Assembly: GCA_965233855.1 (NCBI GenBank)
Contig: OZ247586.1
Location: 434,001 to 498,000, forward strand
Length of the DNA stretch: 64,000 nt
Source of the DNA: Megaera_A sp965233855
GTDB taxonomy: Bacteria; Pseudomonadota; Alphaproteobacteria; Rickettsiales; Rickettsiaceae
Direction: 5' to 3'
Made by a program: the position numbers and the translations under genes. The notes under the pieces are model-generated. The model ran no database searches and was not told the origin of the DNA. It saw only the letters and a program-made list of their open reading frames with translations. Within the stretch, counting starts at the first letter, position 1; every line of letters begins with the position of its first letter. This document shows, piece after piece, positions 52,642-61,675 of this stretch.

Positions 52642-53952
52642 TTATGATTTAATTGGTAGTTGAATTTTTACAAGTAATCCTTTGAGTATGGGACTATCCT
52701 CTAGTGTAATAGAGCCAAAATGGCCGCTAATGATTTCTTTTGTTATGGCAAGCCCCAGACCTACGCTTGCTATATTATCTAATGATCTTGACTTGTCAGC
52801 TCTATAAAATGGTTTAAATACTAATTTTCTATTTTCTTCTTTGATTCCATCACCATTATCCTCAATAATTATATATGCTTTGTCCTGCTTAGAGCGTACA
52901 GATATTTCTATTTTGGATGAGTGTTTTAGGGCATTACTTATTAAATTTGATATTGCTCTTTCAAAAGAATGCGGCTTGATATTACAAGTTATAGAATAAT
53001 TAGCAATATTTGTAGAAATATCATAGTCGGACCATTTATTTTGTATAAAATCTGCAATCCATTTTCCAACTTCTATTTTTTGAAAATCTTCACCACCTTC
53101 GCCCCTTGCAAAATCTAGATAGGACGCAATCATTTGCTGCATACTATTTATATCATGATGTAACTCTTCTTTTTCTTCGTTATCTTCCATTAATTCAGTT
53201 TGAAGCTTCATTCGAGTTAATGGGGTTTTTAAATCGTGAGAAATTATAGCTAACATTTGTGTTCGTTTAGCTGTTTGCCTTTCTATTCTGTCTCGCATTT
53301 TTAATACTGCAAGTCCAGCTCTTCGAATTTCTTTTGCACCAGAAGGCTTATATATAATTTTTTTCTCACCCTTGCCATAGCTTTCAGCTGCATTGGTTAG
53401 CTCTATAATAGATTTAATTTGATTTTTGGAGAATATTAAAGAAACAGATAATAGTAGTATTGTTAGGAAGAAAATCCATAGAACAAAAATATATGTAGTA
53501 GGATTAAGCAGTGATTTATACGGAAGTTGAATTACCAGTAGATCCTTATCTAATTGCAAGTAAAGAAAAACATTTGATGAATTTTCAATTACTACATAGC
53601 CTTTTTTTCCAGTTATCTGTTTAAGAGTTTTCTTGAAAATACTAATTTCTTCGATGTATCTTTGGGAAATAGTTGGTAAAGTGGCATTTTTTATAAATCT
53701 ATATTCAAGGTTTAGGTAGAGTCGTTTTGTGTTTTCAATTTTGGAATATTCCTTAGAATTTAGTAGTGAGGAAATTTCAGTTATAACTAGCCTGCTGCTA
53801 TGTTGAGCTACATTATACCAATGTCTTTGGTAAAATAGATATACAGCAATTAATTGGCCAATGAGAATTGGTACAATGATTATTAATACAAACCTTGTGA
53901 GCAAACTTTTTGGTAAAATTCTTTTTTTAAAAAAATTATGTGTAGAACGCAT
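52642..53952 (-). CDS. EnvZ-like sensor histidine kinase
   Basis: This 436-residue kinase has two membrane spans (near 18-40 and 155-180) around a periplasmic sensor region, then a HAMP-like linker. The H-box is ISHDLKTPLTRMKLQTELME, with the phospho-accepting His. ATP-binding boxes follow: NLISNALKHS, DNGDGI and GLGLAI. It pairs with the OmpR-like regulator whose stop overlaps its start by 17 bases. The stimulus cannot be read from the sequence; relatives sense osmotic or envelope stress. Confidence 0.92.
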   Translation of the reverse strand: MRSTHNFFKKRILPKSLLTRFVLIIIVPILIGQLIAVYLFYQRHWYNVAQHSSRLVITEISSLLNSKEYSKIENTKRLYLNLEYRFIKNATLPTISQRYIEEISIFKKTLKQITGKKGYVVIENSSNVFLYLQLDKDLLVIQLPYKSLLNPTTYIFVLWIFFLTILLLSVSLIFSKNQIKSIIELTNAAESYGKGEKKIIYKPSGAKEIRRAGLAVLKMRDRIERQTAKRTQMLAIISHDLKTPLTRMKLQTELMEDNEEKEELHHDINSMQQMIASYLDFARGEGGEDFQKIEVGKWIADFIQNKWSDYDISTNIANYSITCNIKPHSFERAISNLISNALKHSSKIEISVRSKQDKAYIIIEDNGDGIKEENRKLVFKPFYRADKSRSLDNIASVGLGLAITKEIISGHFGSITLEDSPILKGLLVKIQLPIKS

Positions 53953-54613
53953 ATCCCTTATTTCTAATAGTTTTTAAGTATTGTGGGTTTTTAGGGTCTG
54001 ATTCTATTTTGTTTCTTAGGCGTACAATTTGAACATCAACTGATCTTAGGTTTAGCCCACCAAGTTTTTCTGAAAGATTTTCACGCGAAATAACATTACT
54101 ATTTGAAGAAACCAAAATATCTAGTAATTTTTCTTCAGACGAACTTAATTTTACATTTGTATCATTTTGTATGAATTCCTTTGTATTTAAGTTATATCTA
54201 TTATTTCCAAACCGTACTAATTGTTGTTCTTTTTTGTGCAAATTATGAGAGTTAATTAAGTTATTTATTCTAAGAAGCAATTCTCTTGGTTCAAAAGGTT
54301 TTGTTACGTAATCATTAGCTCCAGCTTCGAGTCCTTTGATTCGGTCTTCAGGTTCAGATAGAGCTGTGAGCATAACAATTGGCATGGTGCTGCCACTTTC
54401 TTTTATCTTGGTAGCAAACTCTAATCCAGTTATTTCAGGCATCATTACGTCCAAAATAATTAGGTCATAATTAAAGTTTGCCAGTAGATCTACAGCTTCA
54501 TTAGTTGATGTGCTTGTTGATACTAAAAAATCCTTTTGAGAAAGAAAATTCTTCAAAAGTTTTAGTATTCTGTTATCATCATCGACAATAAGAATATGAG
54601 GTTTTTCGCTCAT
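53936..54613 (-). CDS. ompR: OmpR-family response regulator
   Basis: The receiver domain (residues 1-118) has the acidic pair in DDDNR, the phospho-accepting Asp in LDVMMPEITGLEF and the switch Lys in VTKPFEPRELL. The C-terminal winged helix (roughly 130-225) has the OmpR-like LSSSEEKLLDIL and the recognition region near SVDVQIVRLRNKIE. With the downstream EnvZ-like kinase it forms a two-component system. OmpR controls porin genes in E. coli, and two porins lie at 20-25 kb, but no direct link is visible. Confidence 0.9.
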   Translation of the reverse strand: MSEKPHILIVDDDNRILKLLKNFLSQKDFLVSTSTSTNEAVDLLANFNYDLIILDVMMPEITGLEFATKIKESGSTMPIVMLTALSEPEDRIKGLEAGANDYVTKPFEPRELLLRINNLINSHNLHKKEQQLVRFGNNRYNLNTKEFIQNDTNVKLSSSEEKLLDILVSSNSNVISRENLSEKLGGLNLRSVDVQIVRLRNKIESDPKNPQYLKTIRNKGYAFYT

Positions 54614-54722
54614 TAATATTCTATTTAATTTAATTTTAAAAAATATAGTCTAGTAAATAATATAAACTTTATTATGGCGCTTGACTAGACCTTTGTTATT
54701 TGAAAAGAAAGAGAGATTGAAA

Positions 54723-55598
54723 ATGGATTTTAATTTATCAGAAAAATTGTCGGATTATATTTGGATTAATGGAAAAATTATTCCTTGGGACGATGCTTAT
54801 ATTCATGTGCTAACACATAGTCTGCACTATGCTGGCGCTGTTTTTGAAGGTGAAAGAGCTTATAATGGCAAGATTTTTAAGTTAATGGAGCATAGCAGGC
54901 GTCTAATAAAATCTGCCGAGTATATGCATTTGAAATTAGATTATGATGCAGATGAAGTAAGTAGAGCTACAGAAGAAATATTAGAAAAAAATAATTTAAA
55001 TAATGCCTATGTAAGGCCACTAATTTGGAGAGGGGCGGAATCACTCGGAGCATATAATCCTGTGTTGACTACAAATTTGCTTATTCTAGCGCAAGAATCA
55101 AATCCTAAATTTAAAAATGGCTTGAGACTTGTTGTAACTCCATGGAGAAAAGTGAGTGAAGATGCGATGCCATCTCAAAGTAAGTCTTCTGCGCATTATG
55201 CAATGCTATCAATTTCACAACAAATAGCACAAGAGCAGGGTTATGATGATGCATTAATCCTCGATAGGTTTGACGATATTGCTGAATGTACGACGACTAA
55301 TATCTTTTTTGGACGTGAAGGAGAATTAGTGACACCTATTGCCGATCGATTTTTAAATGGTATTACAAGACAAACCGTTGTTGAGATGGCTAGAAATATG
55401 GGTATGAAGGTTCGCGAAGAAAGATTGATGCTTGAAAATATAGAAAGATATGATGCATGCTTTGCGACTGGTACGTCTGCTGAAATTCGCGGTATATCAG
55501 AAATCAATACAGGCGCAAATAAATTAGAATTTTCTAATCAGTCTTTGGTTGAGAAACTACAAAAAGAATATGCTCAATTAGTTGGAAAAATATTATGA
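54723..55598 (+). CDS. ilvE: Branched-chain amino acid aminotransferase
   Basis: This PLP-dependent class IV aminotransferase of 291 residues transfers amino groups to and from Leu, Ile and Val ketoacids. The start at ATG 54723 gives the usual opening (DYIWINGKIIPWDDAYIHVLTHSLHYAGAVFEGERAY). The lysine region and the C-terminal AECTTTNIFF and GITRQTVVEMAR segments are normal. It is the first gene of a tight operon, and dapA overlaps its stop by 4 bases. In a host-dependent organism without the full pathway it may recycle host amino acids. Confidence 0.93.
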   Translation: MDFNLSEKLSDYIWINGKIIPWDDAYIHVLTHSLHYAGAVFEGERAYNGKIFKLMEHSRRLIKSAEYMHLKLDYDADEVSRATEEILEKNNLNNAYVRPLIWRGAESLGAYNPVLTTNLLILAQESNPKFKNGLRLVVTPWRKVSEDAMPSQSKSSAHYAMLSISQQIAQEQGYDDALILDRFDDIAECTTTNIFFGREGELVTPIADRFLNGITRQTVVEMARNMGMKVREERLMLENIERYDACFATGTSAEIRGISEINTGANKLEFSNQSLVEKLQKEYAQLVGKIL

Positions 55599-56485
55599 AT
55601 TTAAATATTTTTGATGGGGTTTTAACAGCGCTTATTGCTCCATTTAGTAAAGAAAAAATAGATATTGTTGCTTTAAAATTGTTGATTGATAGGCAAATAG
55701 AAGCTGGGATTAATGGCTTAGTAATCGGTGGATCAACAGGTGAAGGGAGTAGTCTTTCGCAAGATGAGCATTTTAATTTGGTAAAAATTGCAACTGATCA
55801 TGCTAATAAGCAGATCAATATAGTAGCAGGAATAACGGCTATTAGTACAACTGAAGCTTTATCAAAAGTACAAAAATTATCTACTTTGGATATTGATGGA
55901 ATAATGTGTACAGCTCCACAATATATTAAGCCAGAGCAAGAAGGGTTGTTTCAGCATTTTAAATCTATTCATGACTCAACTAATTTATCATTAATGCTAT
56001 ACATACATCCGGGTAGAACGGGGTGTGATTTTACTGATTCTACATTGCTTAATATTATGAATCTTGAAAGGTTTATTGCTATTAAAGACGCAAGTCCTGA
56101 TTTAGAAAGACCTTTAAGAATATTACCTAAAGTAGATATAAATATGCTAACCGGTAATGATAGCATAGTTCTAGCGTATAATGCCAATGGTGGAAGAGGG
56201 TGTGTTTCGGTTATTGCTAATATATTTCCAAAACTATGTAAGCAAATTGATGAATCTTGGAAGAATGGCGAAATTGGCAAAGCTTTAGTCATCCAACAAG
56301 AATTAAGCCCTTTGTTTGGAGCTATTTTTTCTGAAAGTAATCCAATTGGAGTGAAATATGCTTCTTATAAGCTTGGCTTATGTTCGGATGAAATTTTATT
56401 GCCACTAACTTTTGCGACTAACTCTACAAGAAATGCTATTGATATAGAATTAGATCGTATTAAATTGCTAGAGGAAAATGTCTAA
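55595..56485 (+). CDS. dapA: 4-hydroxy-tetrahydrodipicolinate synthase
   Basis: DapA condenses aspartate semialdehyde and pyruvate on the way to diaminopimelate. The Schiff-base Lys appears in IAIKDAS, the active-site Tyr in MLYIHPGRTG, and the GGSTGEGSSL loop is present. In place of the frequent NVPGRT pattern there is IHPGRT, which leaves some doubt between DapA and related aldolases. The 296-residue length is normal. It overlaps ilvE by 4 bases and smpB by 8. asd at 36.4 kb would supply its substrate. Confidence 0.88.
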   Translation: MNLNIFDGVLTALIAPFSKEKIDIVALKLLIDRQIEAGINGLVIGGSTGEGSSLSQDEHFNLVKIATDHANKQINIVAGITAISTTEALSKVQKLSTLDIDGIMCTAPQYIKPEQEGLFQHFKSIHDSTNLSLMLYIHPGRTGCDFTDSTLLNIMNLERFIAIKDASPDLERPLRILPKVDINMLTGNDSIVLAYNANGGRGCVSVIANIFPKLCKQIDESWKNGEIGKALVIQQELSPLFGAIFSESNPIGVKYASYKLGLCSDEILLPLTFATNSTRNAIDIELDRIKLLEENV

Positions 56486-56936
56486 TATTCTTAAAATTGT
56501 TGCCAAAAACAAACGCGCACAATTTGACTATTTTATAGATGAGAGATTTGAAGCTGGGATCATTCTAACAGGGAGTGAGGTTAAGTCTATCCGCATGGGA
56601 AAGATTGCCCTTACGGATAGTCATGCGGCTGAAGATAATGGAGAAATTTATTTGTATAATTGTCATATTGATGAGTATGAAAAGGCAAATAGATTTAATC
56701 ATGCGACAAGAAGGCCAAGAAAACTACTACTAAAAAGTAAGGAAATACAAAAAATAATTGGTAAAATAAAATTAAAGGGTTACACTTTAATTGCACTTTG
56801 CATGTATTTTAATAAGAAGAATATGGTTAAAGTGGAGCTGGGGCTTTCGCGTGGTAAAAAGCAACATGATAAGCGGCAGACAATTAAAGAAAAAGATTGG
56901 CAGAGAGAGCAAGGACGTTTAATTAGAGATAAGTAA
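56478..56936 (+). CDS. smpB: SsrA-binding protein SmpB
   Basis: SmpB binds tmRNA and rescues stalled ribosomes. The 152-residue protein shows the start KIVAKNKRAQFDYFIDERFEAGIILTGSEVKSIR and the C-terminal basic tail GKKQHDKRQTIKEKDWQRE, which sits in the ribosomal mRNA channel. No ssrA gene was seen nearby. It overlaps dapA by 8 bases, and its stop overlaps the sppA start by one base. Confidence 0.97.
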   Translation: MSNILKIVAKNKRAQFDYFIDERFEAGIILTGSEVKSIRMGKIALTDSHAAEDNGEIYLYNCHIDEYEKANRFNHATRRPRKLLLKSKEIQKIIGKIKLKGYTLIALCMYFNKKNMVKVELGLSRGKKQHDKRQTIKEKDWQREQGRLIRDK

Positions 56937-57856
56937 TGAATATTAGTCCAGATTATTTGGTAGAAAGAAAAAGAAATAAAAAGCAGTTAGCAAAGTGGAA
57001 GATATTTTCCCTTATGCTGATTGTAGTTTTTGTGATTATTGTTGGGAATAAAATGTCACCTGACATCAGTATTTCTTCATCTGCGTTTCAAGCAAATGAC
57101 CACATTGCTAGTGTTAGAATTAGCGATGTTATTTCGGATGATTTAGATAGAATAGAGAATTTAGAAAATATTGCAGATAATAAGAAGATTAAAGCACTTA
57201 TTGTGAATATTAACTCTCCTGGTGGAAGTGTTGTTGGATCAGAGATGCTTTATAATAGTCTTAGAAAAGTTTCAAAGAGTATGCCTGTTGTAGTGGTGAT
57301 GGGATCAGTAGCTGCATCAGGTGGTTATATGGCCGCCCTTGCTGGAGACTATATTGTTGCTCATAATGGAACTATTACAGGTTCTATAGGAGTGCTGATG
57401 GAGTCAGCTGAAATTACTGAACTTGCAGAAATGGTTGGTGTTAAGTTTACTAATTTTAAGTCAGACGAATTAAAGGCAAATCCAAATTTAACTGAAAAGT
57501 TGACACCTGAGGCATACCAAGCAACAATGGATAGTATATATGAAGTATATGATTATTTTGTTGAATTGGTTGCAGCGAGACGTAATCTTGATGTTGAATA
57601 TGTTAAAAAATTAGCAGACGGTCGGATATATTCTGGTCGCCAAGCTCTTGATTTAAAATTGGTTGATGCTGTTGGAAATGAAGCAACAGCGCGTCAATGG
57701 CTTGAAAAGGAAAAGAGTATATCAACAGATCTTGAAGTAGTGAATGTAAGGCTTAGACCCAAAGAGAAGATTTTTGATATTTTGTTTGAAGATTTAAATT
57801 CATCCATTTCTAATCTTTTTAGTGCTAGTTTTAAGGGATTAAAATCAATTATGTAG
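56936..57856 (+). CDS. sppA: Signal peptide peptidase SppA (S49 family)
   Basis: SppA degrades remnant signal peptides in the membrane. The 306-residue short form has one N-terminal membrane anchor (roughly residues 24-42). The catalytic Ser is in MGSVAASGGYMAAL, and a Lys that would complete the Ser-Lys dyad lies further on in FKSDELKANPN. The NSPGGSVVGSE segment is another family mark. It continues directly from smpB and precedes the IHF-like gene by 7 bases. Confidence 0.94.
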   Translation: MNISPDYLVERKRNKKQLAKWKIFSLMLIVVFVIIVGNKMSPDISISSSAFQANDHIASVRISDVISDDLDRIENLENIADNKKIKALIVNINSPGGSVVGSEMLYNSLRKVSKSMPVVVVMGSVAASGGYMAALAGDYIVAHNGTITGSIGVLMESAEITELAEMVGVKFTNFKSDELKANPNLTEKLTPEAYQATMDSIYEVYDYFVELVAARRNLDVEYVKKLADGRIYSGRQALDLKLVDAVGNEATARQWLEKEKSISTDLEVVNVRLRPKEKIFDILFEDLNSSISNLFSASFKGLKSIM

Positions 57857-57863
57857 GCATAAA

Positions 57864-58115
57864 ATGGCGACAAAGAAAGATTTAGTTGATAATTTGGTAA
57901 AGAAACTTGATTATTTAAATCAGCAAGATGCTGCTTTCGCTGTTGATTGTATTTTAGAATATATAAAAGACGAACTATCTAAAGGCAACAGGTTAGAGCT
58001 ACGTGGTTTTGGTAGTTTATCTATTCGTCCAAGAAAATATGCCGATAGAGATGAAGAATATAATACTGTTTATTACAGAATGTCTAAAAATATACAAGAT
58101 GATTTGAATAAATAA
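57864..58115 (+). CDS. IHF/HU-family DNA-binding protein with shortened arm
   Basis: The N-terminal half matches IHF beta (ATKKDLVDNLVKKLDYLNQQDAAFAVDCILEYIKDEL) and the RGFGSLSIRPRK strand. The DNA-wrapping arm is unusual. The usual GRNPKTGE-type motif with its intercalating proline is missing, and the section is about nine residues shorter (ADRDEEYNTVYYRMSKNI). At 83 residues it is also smaller than the normal ~94. It may bind DNA with reduced bending. It follows sppA in the same run. Confidence 0.8.
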   Translation: MATKKDLVDNLVKKLDYLNQQDAAFAVDCILEYIKDELSKGNRLELRGFGSLSIRPRKYADRDEEYNTVYYRMSKNIQDDLNK

Positions 58116-58237
58116 CTTAATTACAGTGATCTAGTTATTTATCAAAGATTTAAGCGCGCATTACAACAAATAATATATTGCTACGAGGTTCATTCCACCA
58201 TAGAATATTTTATGGGGAAGGAGAGGAGGATTTATTT

Positions 58238-58657
58238 ATGTTTGATGGCTTTAAAAAATTTATTTTGCGTGGCAATGTTATTGATATGTCTGTTGGTATT
58301 ATTATCGGTGCGGCATTTACATCAATTGTTAATTCTGTTGTTAAAGATGTAATCTCCCCAGTTATTGGTGTTTTTACAAGCGGAGTGAAATTTAGGGATC
58401 TGTTTTTTGTTTTAAAAGACGGAGAAAAATTGGGTCCATATTTGACTCTTGAAGAGGCTCAATCTGTAGATGCTATAACTTTAAATTATGGATTGCTTCT
58501 TAACAGTATTCTTTCATTTTTGATAGTATCTTGTGTTATTTATTTTGTTATTTCTAGAATAAATAATTTATTTAAAAAAGAAGAGCAAGCTAGGGTTGCA
58601 ATACCTTCAGCTGAAGAGAAAATTTTGATTGAAATAAGAGATTTATTAAAGAAATAA
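58238..58657 (+). CDS. mscL: Large-conductance mechanosensitive channel MscL
   Basis: MscL opens under membrane tension to release solutes and prevent lysis. The chosen ATG 58238 has a GAGGAGG site before it and gives the conserved N-terminal FKKFILRGNVIDMSVGIIIGAAF. A second membrane helix and a C-terminal helix (EEKILIEIRDLLKK) follow, with a length of 139 residues. An upstream in-frame start at 58178 would add residues with no family support. Confidence 0.96.
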   Translation: MFDGFKKFILRGNVIDMSVGIIIGAAFTSIVNSVVKDVISPVIGVFTSGVKFRDLFFVLKDGEKLGPYLTLEEAQSVDAITLNYGLLLNSILSFLIVSCVIYFVISRINNLFKKEEQARVAIPSAEEKILIEIRDLLKK

Positions 58658-58682
58658 TTAGATTCCATTATCTCATCAAGCT

Positions 58683-58930
58683 CTATTTGTTTTTATATAA
58701 ACCAAGATATAAATCTTTGCTTAGATCAATGTCGTGAGGAGTTTCAATAATTTTAAAACTATTCTTTTTATAAAATGCAATATCTTTGCTATTTGTATGT
58801 CTGGTATCTAATATAATTTTTTCTATGTTCTAGTATAGGAATTCCAAAGTTTTCGAATAGTGTAATAATTGCAGCCAGCAATAGTTTTCAAGTAAATTCA
58901 GCAAAGAGATTTTATTGTTGAGGACAAGTT
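58683..58930 (-). pseudogene. GNAT acetyltransferase remnant
   Basis: The minus-strand frame reads IEKIILDTRHTNSKDIAFYKKNSFKI, the acetyl-CoA-binding C-terminal part of GNAT acetyltransferases (usual IxLxT...N..AI.FY.K.GF), ending at 58683. Upstream the frame has an internal stop near 58830 and shows only faint similarity. It lies beside the IS91-like element that may have damaged it. Confidence 0.5.
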
Positions 58931-59034
58931 TATACCAAATATTAGTAAAAACTTGAATCAAAATGCGTAAGAAGGACCAACTTTACCACAATTATCATAT
59001 GTTAGATAATATCTACAGGTGTAGCAAATGTTAA
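58931..59034. other. End of the IS91-like element, no gene
   Basis: About 100 bp between the GNAT remnant and the IS91-like transposase stop. It has no reading frame. It may contain one terminus of the IS91 element, whose ends I cannot define because this family lacks inverted repeats. Confidence 0.35.
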
Positions 59035-60214
59035 TCATTGGCCAGTGCGTAATAGTTTTTGAGTATAAACCATGAGTACAGGAGGAGAAAGTCCATAAAA
59101 TACTTCACGAAGCATCATTACTAGTTCACAGTTTGGACAAGACAATGGGTCTTGTTGTAAACTCAGCCATATCATGATTCTCCAACCAATGGGTTTAACT
59201 TTTTTAGGAGGTATCTGTTTGATTGCTTGATATACAATGGGTAGCATCTTACCGCTTGTTCTATTTGATAAAAAACCATAATAGCGAATCATTCGAAAGT
59301 AACGGTCTGGTATGTGCATAACGAGTCTGGCGATGAATTGTAATACCGACATAGTAATGTGTTCAGTAGTATCATTATAATGATCAAGGAATTTAAAAGT
59401 CACTTGTTTTCCATCGTATTTTTCAATACGTGCTTCAGAAAGAGGTGGTCTTTTGATGTATCTCCCTAGATACTCTATATTGCGCTTGTGATCATCAGAT
59501 GTTTTTTGCAAATGCACATACCAATTTGTTTCGTATAAAGATCTCGTCCAATTATAGAAATCAGTGTCATTTCGATAAGTTGTAGGAAGTATAAGATCAC
59601 CTGTTTTGTATTGATCACGAAATAACTCAATCATTTTATGACGCCATTGTTTTTTAATAGGTTCAGATGGAAAATAAACCTTTTTCCATTGATTATTATG
59701 ATCCAGCCCACCACAAGTGACGGATAAATGTATATGAACATTGCGTTTTAAATCTCTGCCGAATGTATGCAAAGCAGTAAATATTCCAACTGTAATATTT
59801 TTCTTTGCAGCTATCTTTTGTATTATTTCTGCTGCTATTGCAGAAATAAGTCCAAATAAGGGGCGGTTATACCAAAATAAGGGCCATAGGGAATCTGGCA
59901 TAGTAAAGGTAATATGCTGCCAACGTGTCTTTGGCAAAAGATTAGTTGCTTTATTGATCCACAGGTCAGTTTGTTTCTTCCCACATTTAGAACAAAATCG
60001 TCCTTTGCAAGAAAAGGCAACGTATTTACTTCTCTGACATTTAGGGCAACTATACTTTTTAAAACCTAAATGCTTTGTTCCACATGCTAAAATTTTATTC
60101 ACATTGAATGTAATCGAGTCTCTAAGTTTGCAATATTTTTTAGTGAAATCGAAGCCAATTTCCTTGGTCTAATAAAATTGCTTTTATTGAGATACCCTGA
60201 CCAATTATTTCCAT
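59035..60214 (-). pseudogene. IS91-family transposase, frameshifted near N-terminus
   Basis: The main frame (59035-60102, 355 residues) has the N-terminal zinc-binding CPKC...CKGRFCSKCG motif, HITFTMP and the HIHLSVTCGG-type HUH metal site, as in IS91 Y2 transposases. The start region lies further upstream: ATG at 60214 opens MEIIGQGISIKAILLDQGNWLRFH, which stops early. Removing one T near 60146 joins both into a 392-residue protein, the usual family size. IS91 moves by rolling-circle transposition. As written the gene is broken. Confidence 0.8.
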
Positions 60215-60251
60215 ACATTATTCTGGTTACTTAATTCTAACTTTTATATTA

Positions 60252-61218
60252 ACCCGAACTATGTATAAGAAAAGGACTGCATAGCTAGTGATATTGGGGT
60301 ATTCTGTATTTTTGCAATCTAAAAAAGGTACCTCAATGAATATAGATTACGATAGTTTGTTCTGCTTTGTCGATGATTTTTGTAAAGGATTTGAAAATTG
60401 GTACAAAAAGACACTCATTACCAGTGGTATTAGAAAGCGTAATAAACCATGTAAAATGAGCTTGTCAGAAATAATAACTATCCTGATAGCTTTCCATCAA
60501 TCTGGAATGTCATGCTTTAAATATTTTTACCTAGAACTTATGAGGAATCACAGAAACTTATTCAGCTACTTAGTACATTACGATCGCTTTACAGCACTAA
60601 TAAAACTTGCTTTCCCTGCTGTGGTTTGCATGCTTAAAAGCCTTGAAGGTAAGGTAACAGAATATATGTTTATAGATGCAACGCCTATGGCTGTTTGTCA
60701 TAATCTTCGAGAAAAAAGACATAAAGTTTTTAAAGGATTAGCTAAAAAAGGCAAGACTTCTACTGGTTGGTTTTTTGGCTTTAAGTTGCACTTTATTCTC
60801 AATACATTCGGAGAAATTGTAAGTATGACTATTACTGGTGGCAACGTTAATGATCGTTCTCCAGTTATGGAAATGGTGAAAGGTATTACTGGTAAACTTA
60901 TTGGTGATAAAGGGTATATATCCAAAAAACTATCCGCTGAATTATTTGAACAAAAAGTGACTTTGATTACTAAAATCAAAAAGAATATGAAAAATATTTT
61001 AATGGATACTACAGATAAAATGATGTTGATGCGTCGTAGTTTTATTGAGACTATATTCTCCTCTATGAAGTCATTGAATACTTTGATTCATAGTAGGCAC
61101 AGATCACCTATCAACGCTTTTTCTCACTTATTTGCTGGACTCATAAATTACCAAATTAGAACTGATAAACCATCTCTAGATCAAATGGTAAAATTAGATT
61201 CTTATGCATAGTTGGGGT
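60252..61218 (+). mobile_element. IS982-family insertion sequence
   Basis: This 967-bp element ends in near-perfect inverted repeats, ACCCGAACTATGTATAAG on the left and CTTATGCATAGTTGGGGT on the right (two mismatches). A 7-bp target duplication TATATTA flanks it at 60245-60251 and 61219-61225. It carries one transposase gene and appears complete and recent. Confidence 0.92.
60336..61211 (+). CDS. IS982-family DDE transposase
   Basis: The start at ATG 60336 opens MNIDYDSLFCFVDDFCK, a typical IS982 beginning. The DDE-type catalytic residues lie in FIDATPMAV (Asp), GDKGYISKK (Asp) and the later RRSFIETIFSSMK (Glu). Motifs such as MSLSEIITILIAFHQSG and RFTALIKLAFP support the family. An in-frame upstream start at 60288 adds residues with no support. 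The frame is intact, so the element may still be active. Confidence 0.9.
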   Translation: MNIDYDSLFCFVDDFCKGFENWYKKTLITSGIRKRNKPCKMSLSEIITILIAFHQSGMSCFKYFYLELMRNHRNLFSYLVHYDRFTALIKLAFPAVVCMLKSLEGKVTEYMFIDATPMAVCHNLREKRHKVFKGLAKKGKTSTGWFFGFKLHFILNTFGEIVSMTITGGNVNDRSPVMEMVKGITGKLIGDKGYISKKLSAELFEQKVTLITKIKKNMKNILMDTTDKMMLMRRSFIETIFSSMKSLNTLIHSRHRSPINAFSHLFAGLINYQIRTDKPSLDQMVKLDSYA

Positions 61219-61225
61219 TATATTA

Positions 61226-61512
61226 CTGATTGTAGAACTAATTTTCAAGGTAGGGGGGGTAGGCTGCCACCAAAGGTGGCTTATCTTGTTATGAAAATTA
61301 TGTATGGATTTAATAAGGGCGTACAGTATCCTTTTCGTTGTTCAGACAGAAGGATTGCAATTAGTCTGATATGCCAAGTGTTGATATCATTCTTCCATTG
61401 TTCATATAATATGAAACCTATTATTGTATTATTTTTTTTCAACAGCAATCCAGTTTGCTGGATGTGTCGCGGATATAAAATATTTGTTTTCTATTGTAAA
61501 GATATTTCATAA
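61226..61512. other. Intergenic region with a small hairpin
   Basis: GCCACC/GGTGGC with a 3-base loop at 61266-61280 is a short hairpin, possibly a terminator. The 61204-61512 plus frame is not credible as a gene. Otherwise I see nothing in this stretch. Confidence 0.45.
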
Positions 61513-61665
61513 CTATTCGGTTGCATCGTTTTTAGTCTTAAAATAAGGCTGTATTTTTTCTGGTTTAATCTTTGACACAGTTTTATCAGTATATTCTGTA
61601 AAAGCAAATGTTGATGAATTTTGTAAAATTAATATTATTATTAAAGTAAAGAAGTGTTTAGTCAT
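61513..61665 (-). CDS. Small secreted peptide, unknown
   Basis: ATG 61665 opens 50 codons. The first ~22 residues form a signal peptide (MTKHFFTLIIILILQNSSTFA), and the rest is charged and ends at a stop next to the transposon debris region. It starts 10 bases after the nadK stop on the same strand, so it could be co-transcribed. It may instead be the start of a longer gene cut by insertions. I do not recognise any family. Confidence 0.4.
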   Translation of the reverse strand: MTKHFFTLIIILILQNSSTFAFTEYTDKTVSKIKPEKIQPYFKTKNDATE

Positions 61666-61675
61666 CAATTTCTTT

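Noticed and set aside
56478..56936. tmRNA gene near smpB
   Set aside because: No alanine-tRNA-like end or tag-coding stretch was seen next to smpB or elsewhere in the window.
61204..61512. 102-codon plus-strand frame after the IS982 element
   Set aside because: It begins inside the IS982 terminal repeat, shows no family pattern and has unusual composition; it is most likely a chance frame.
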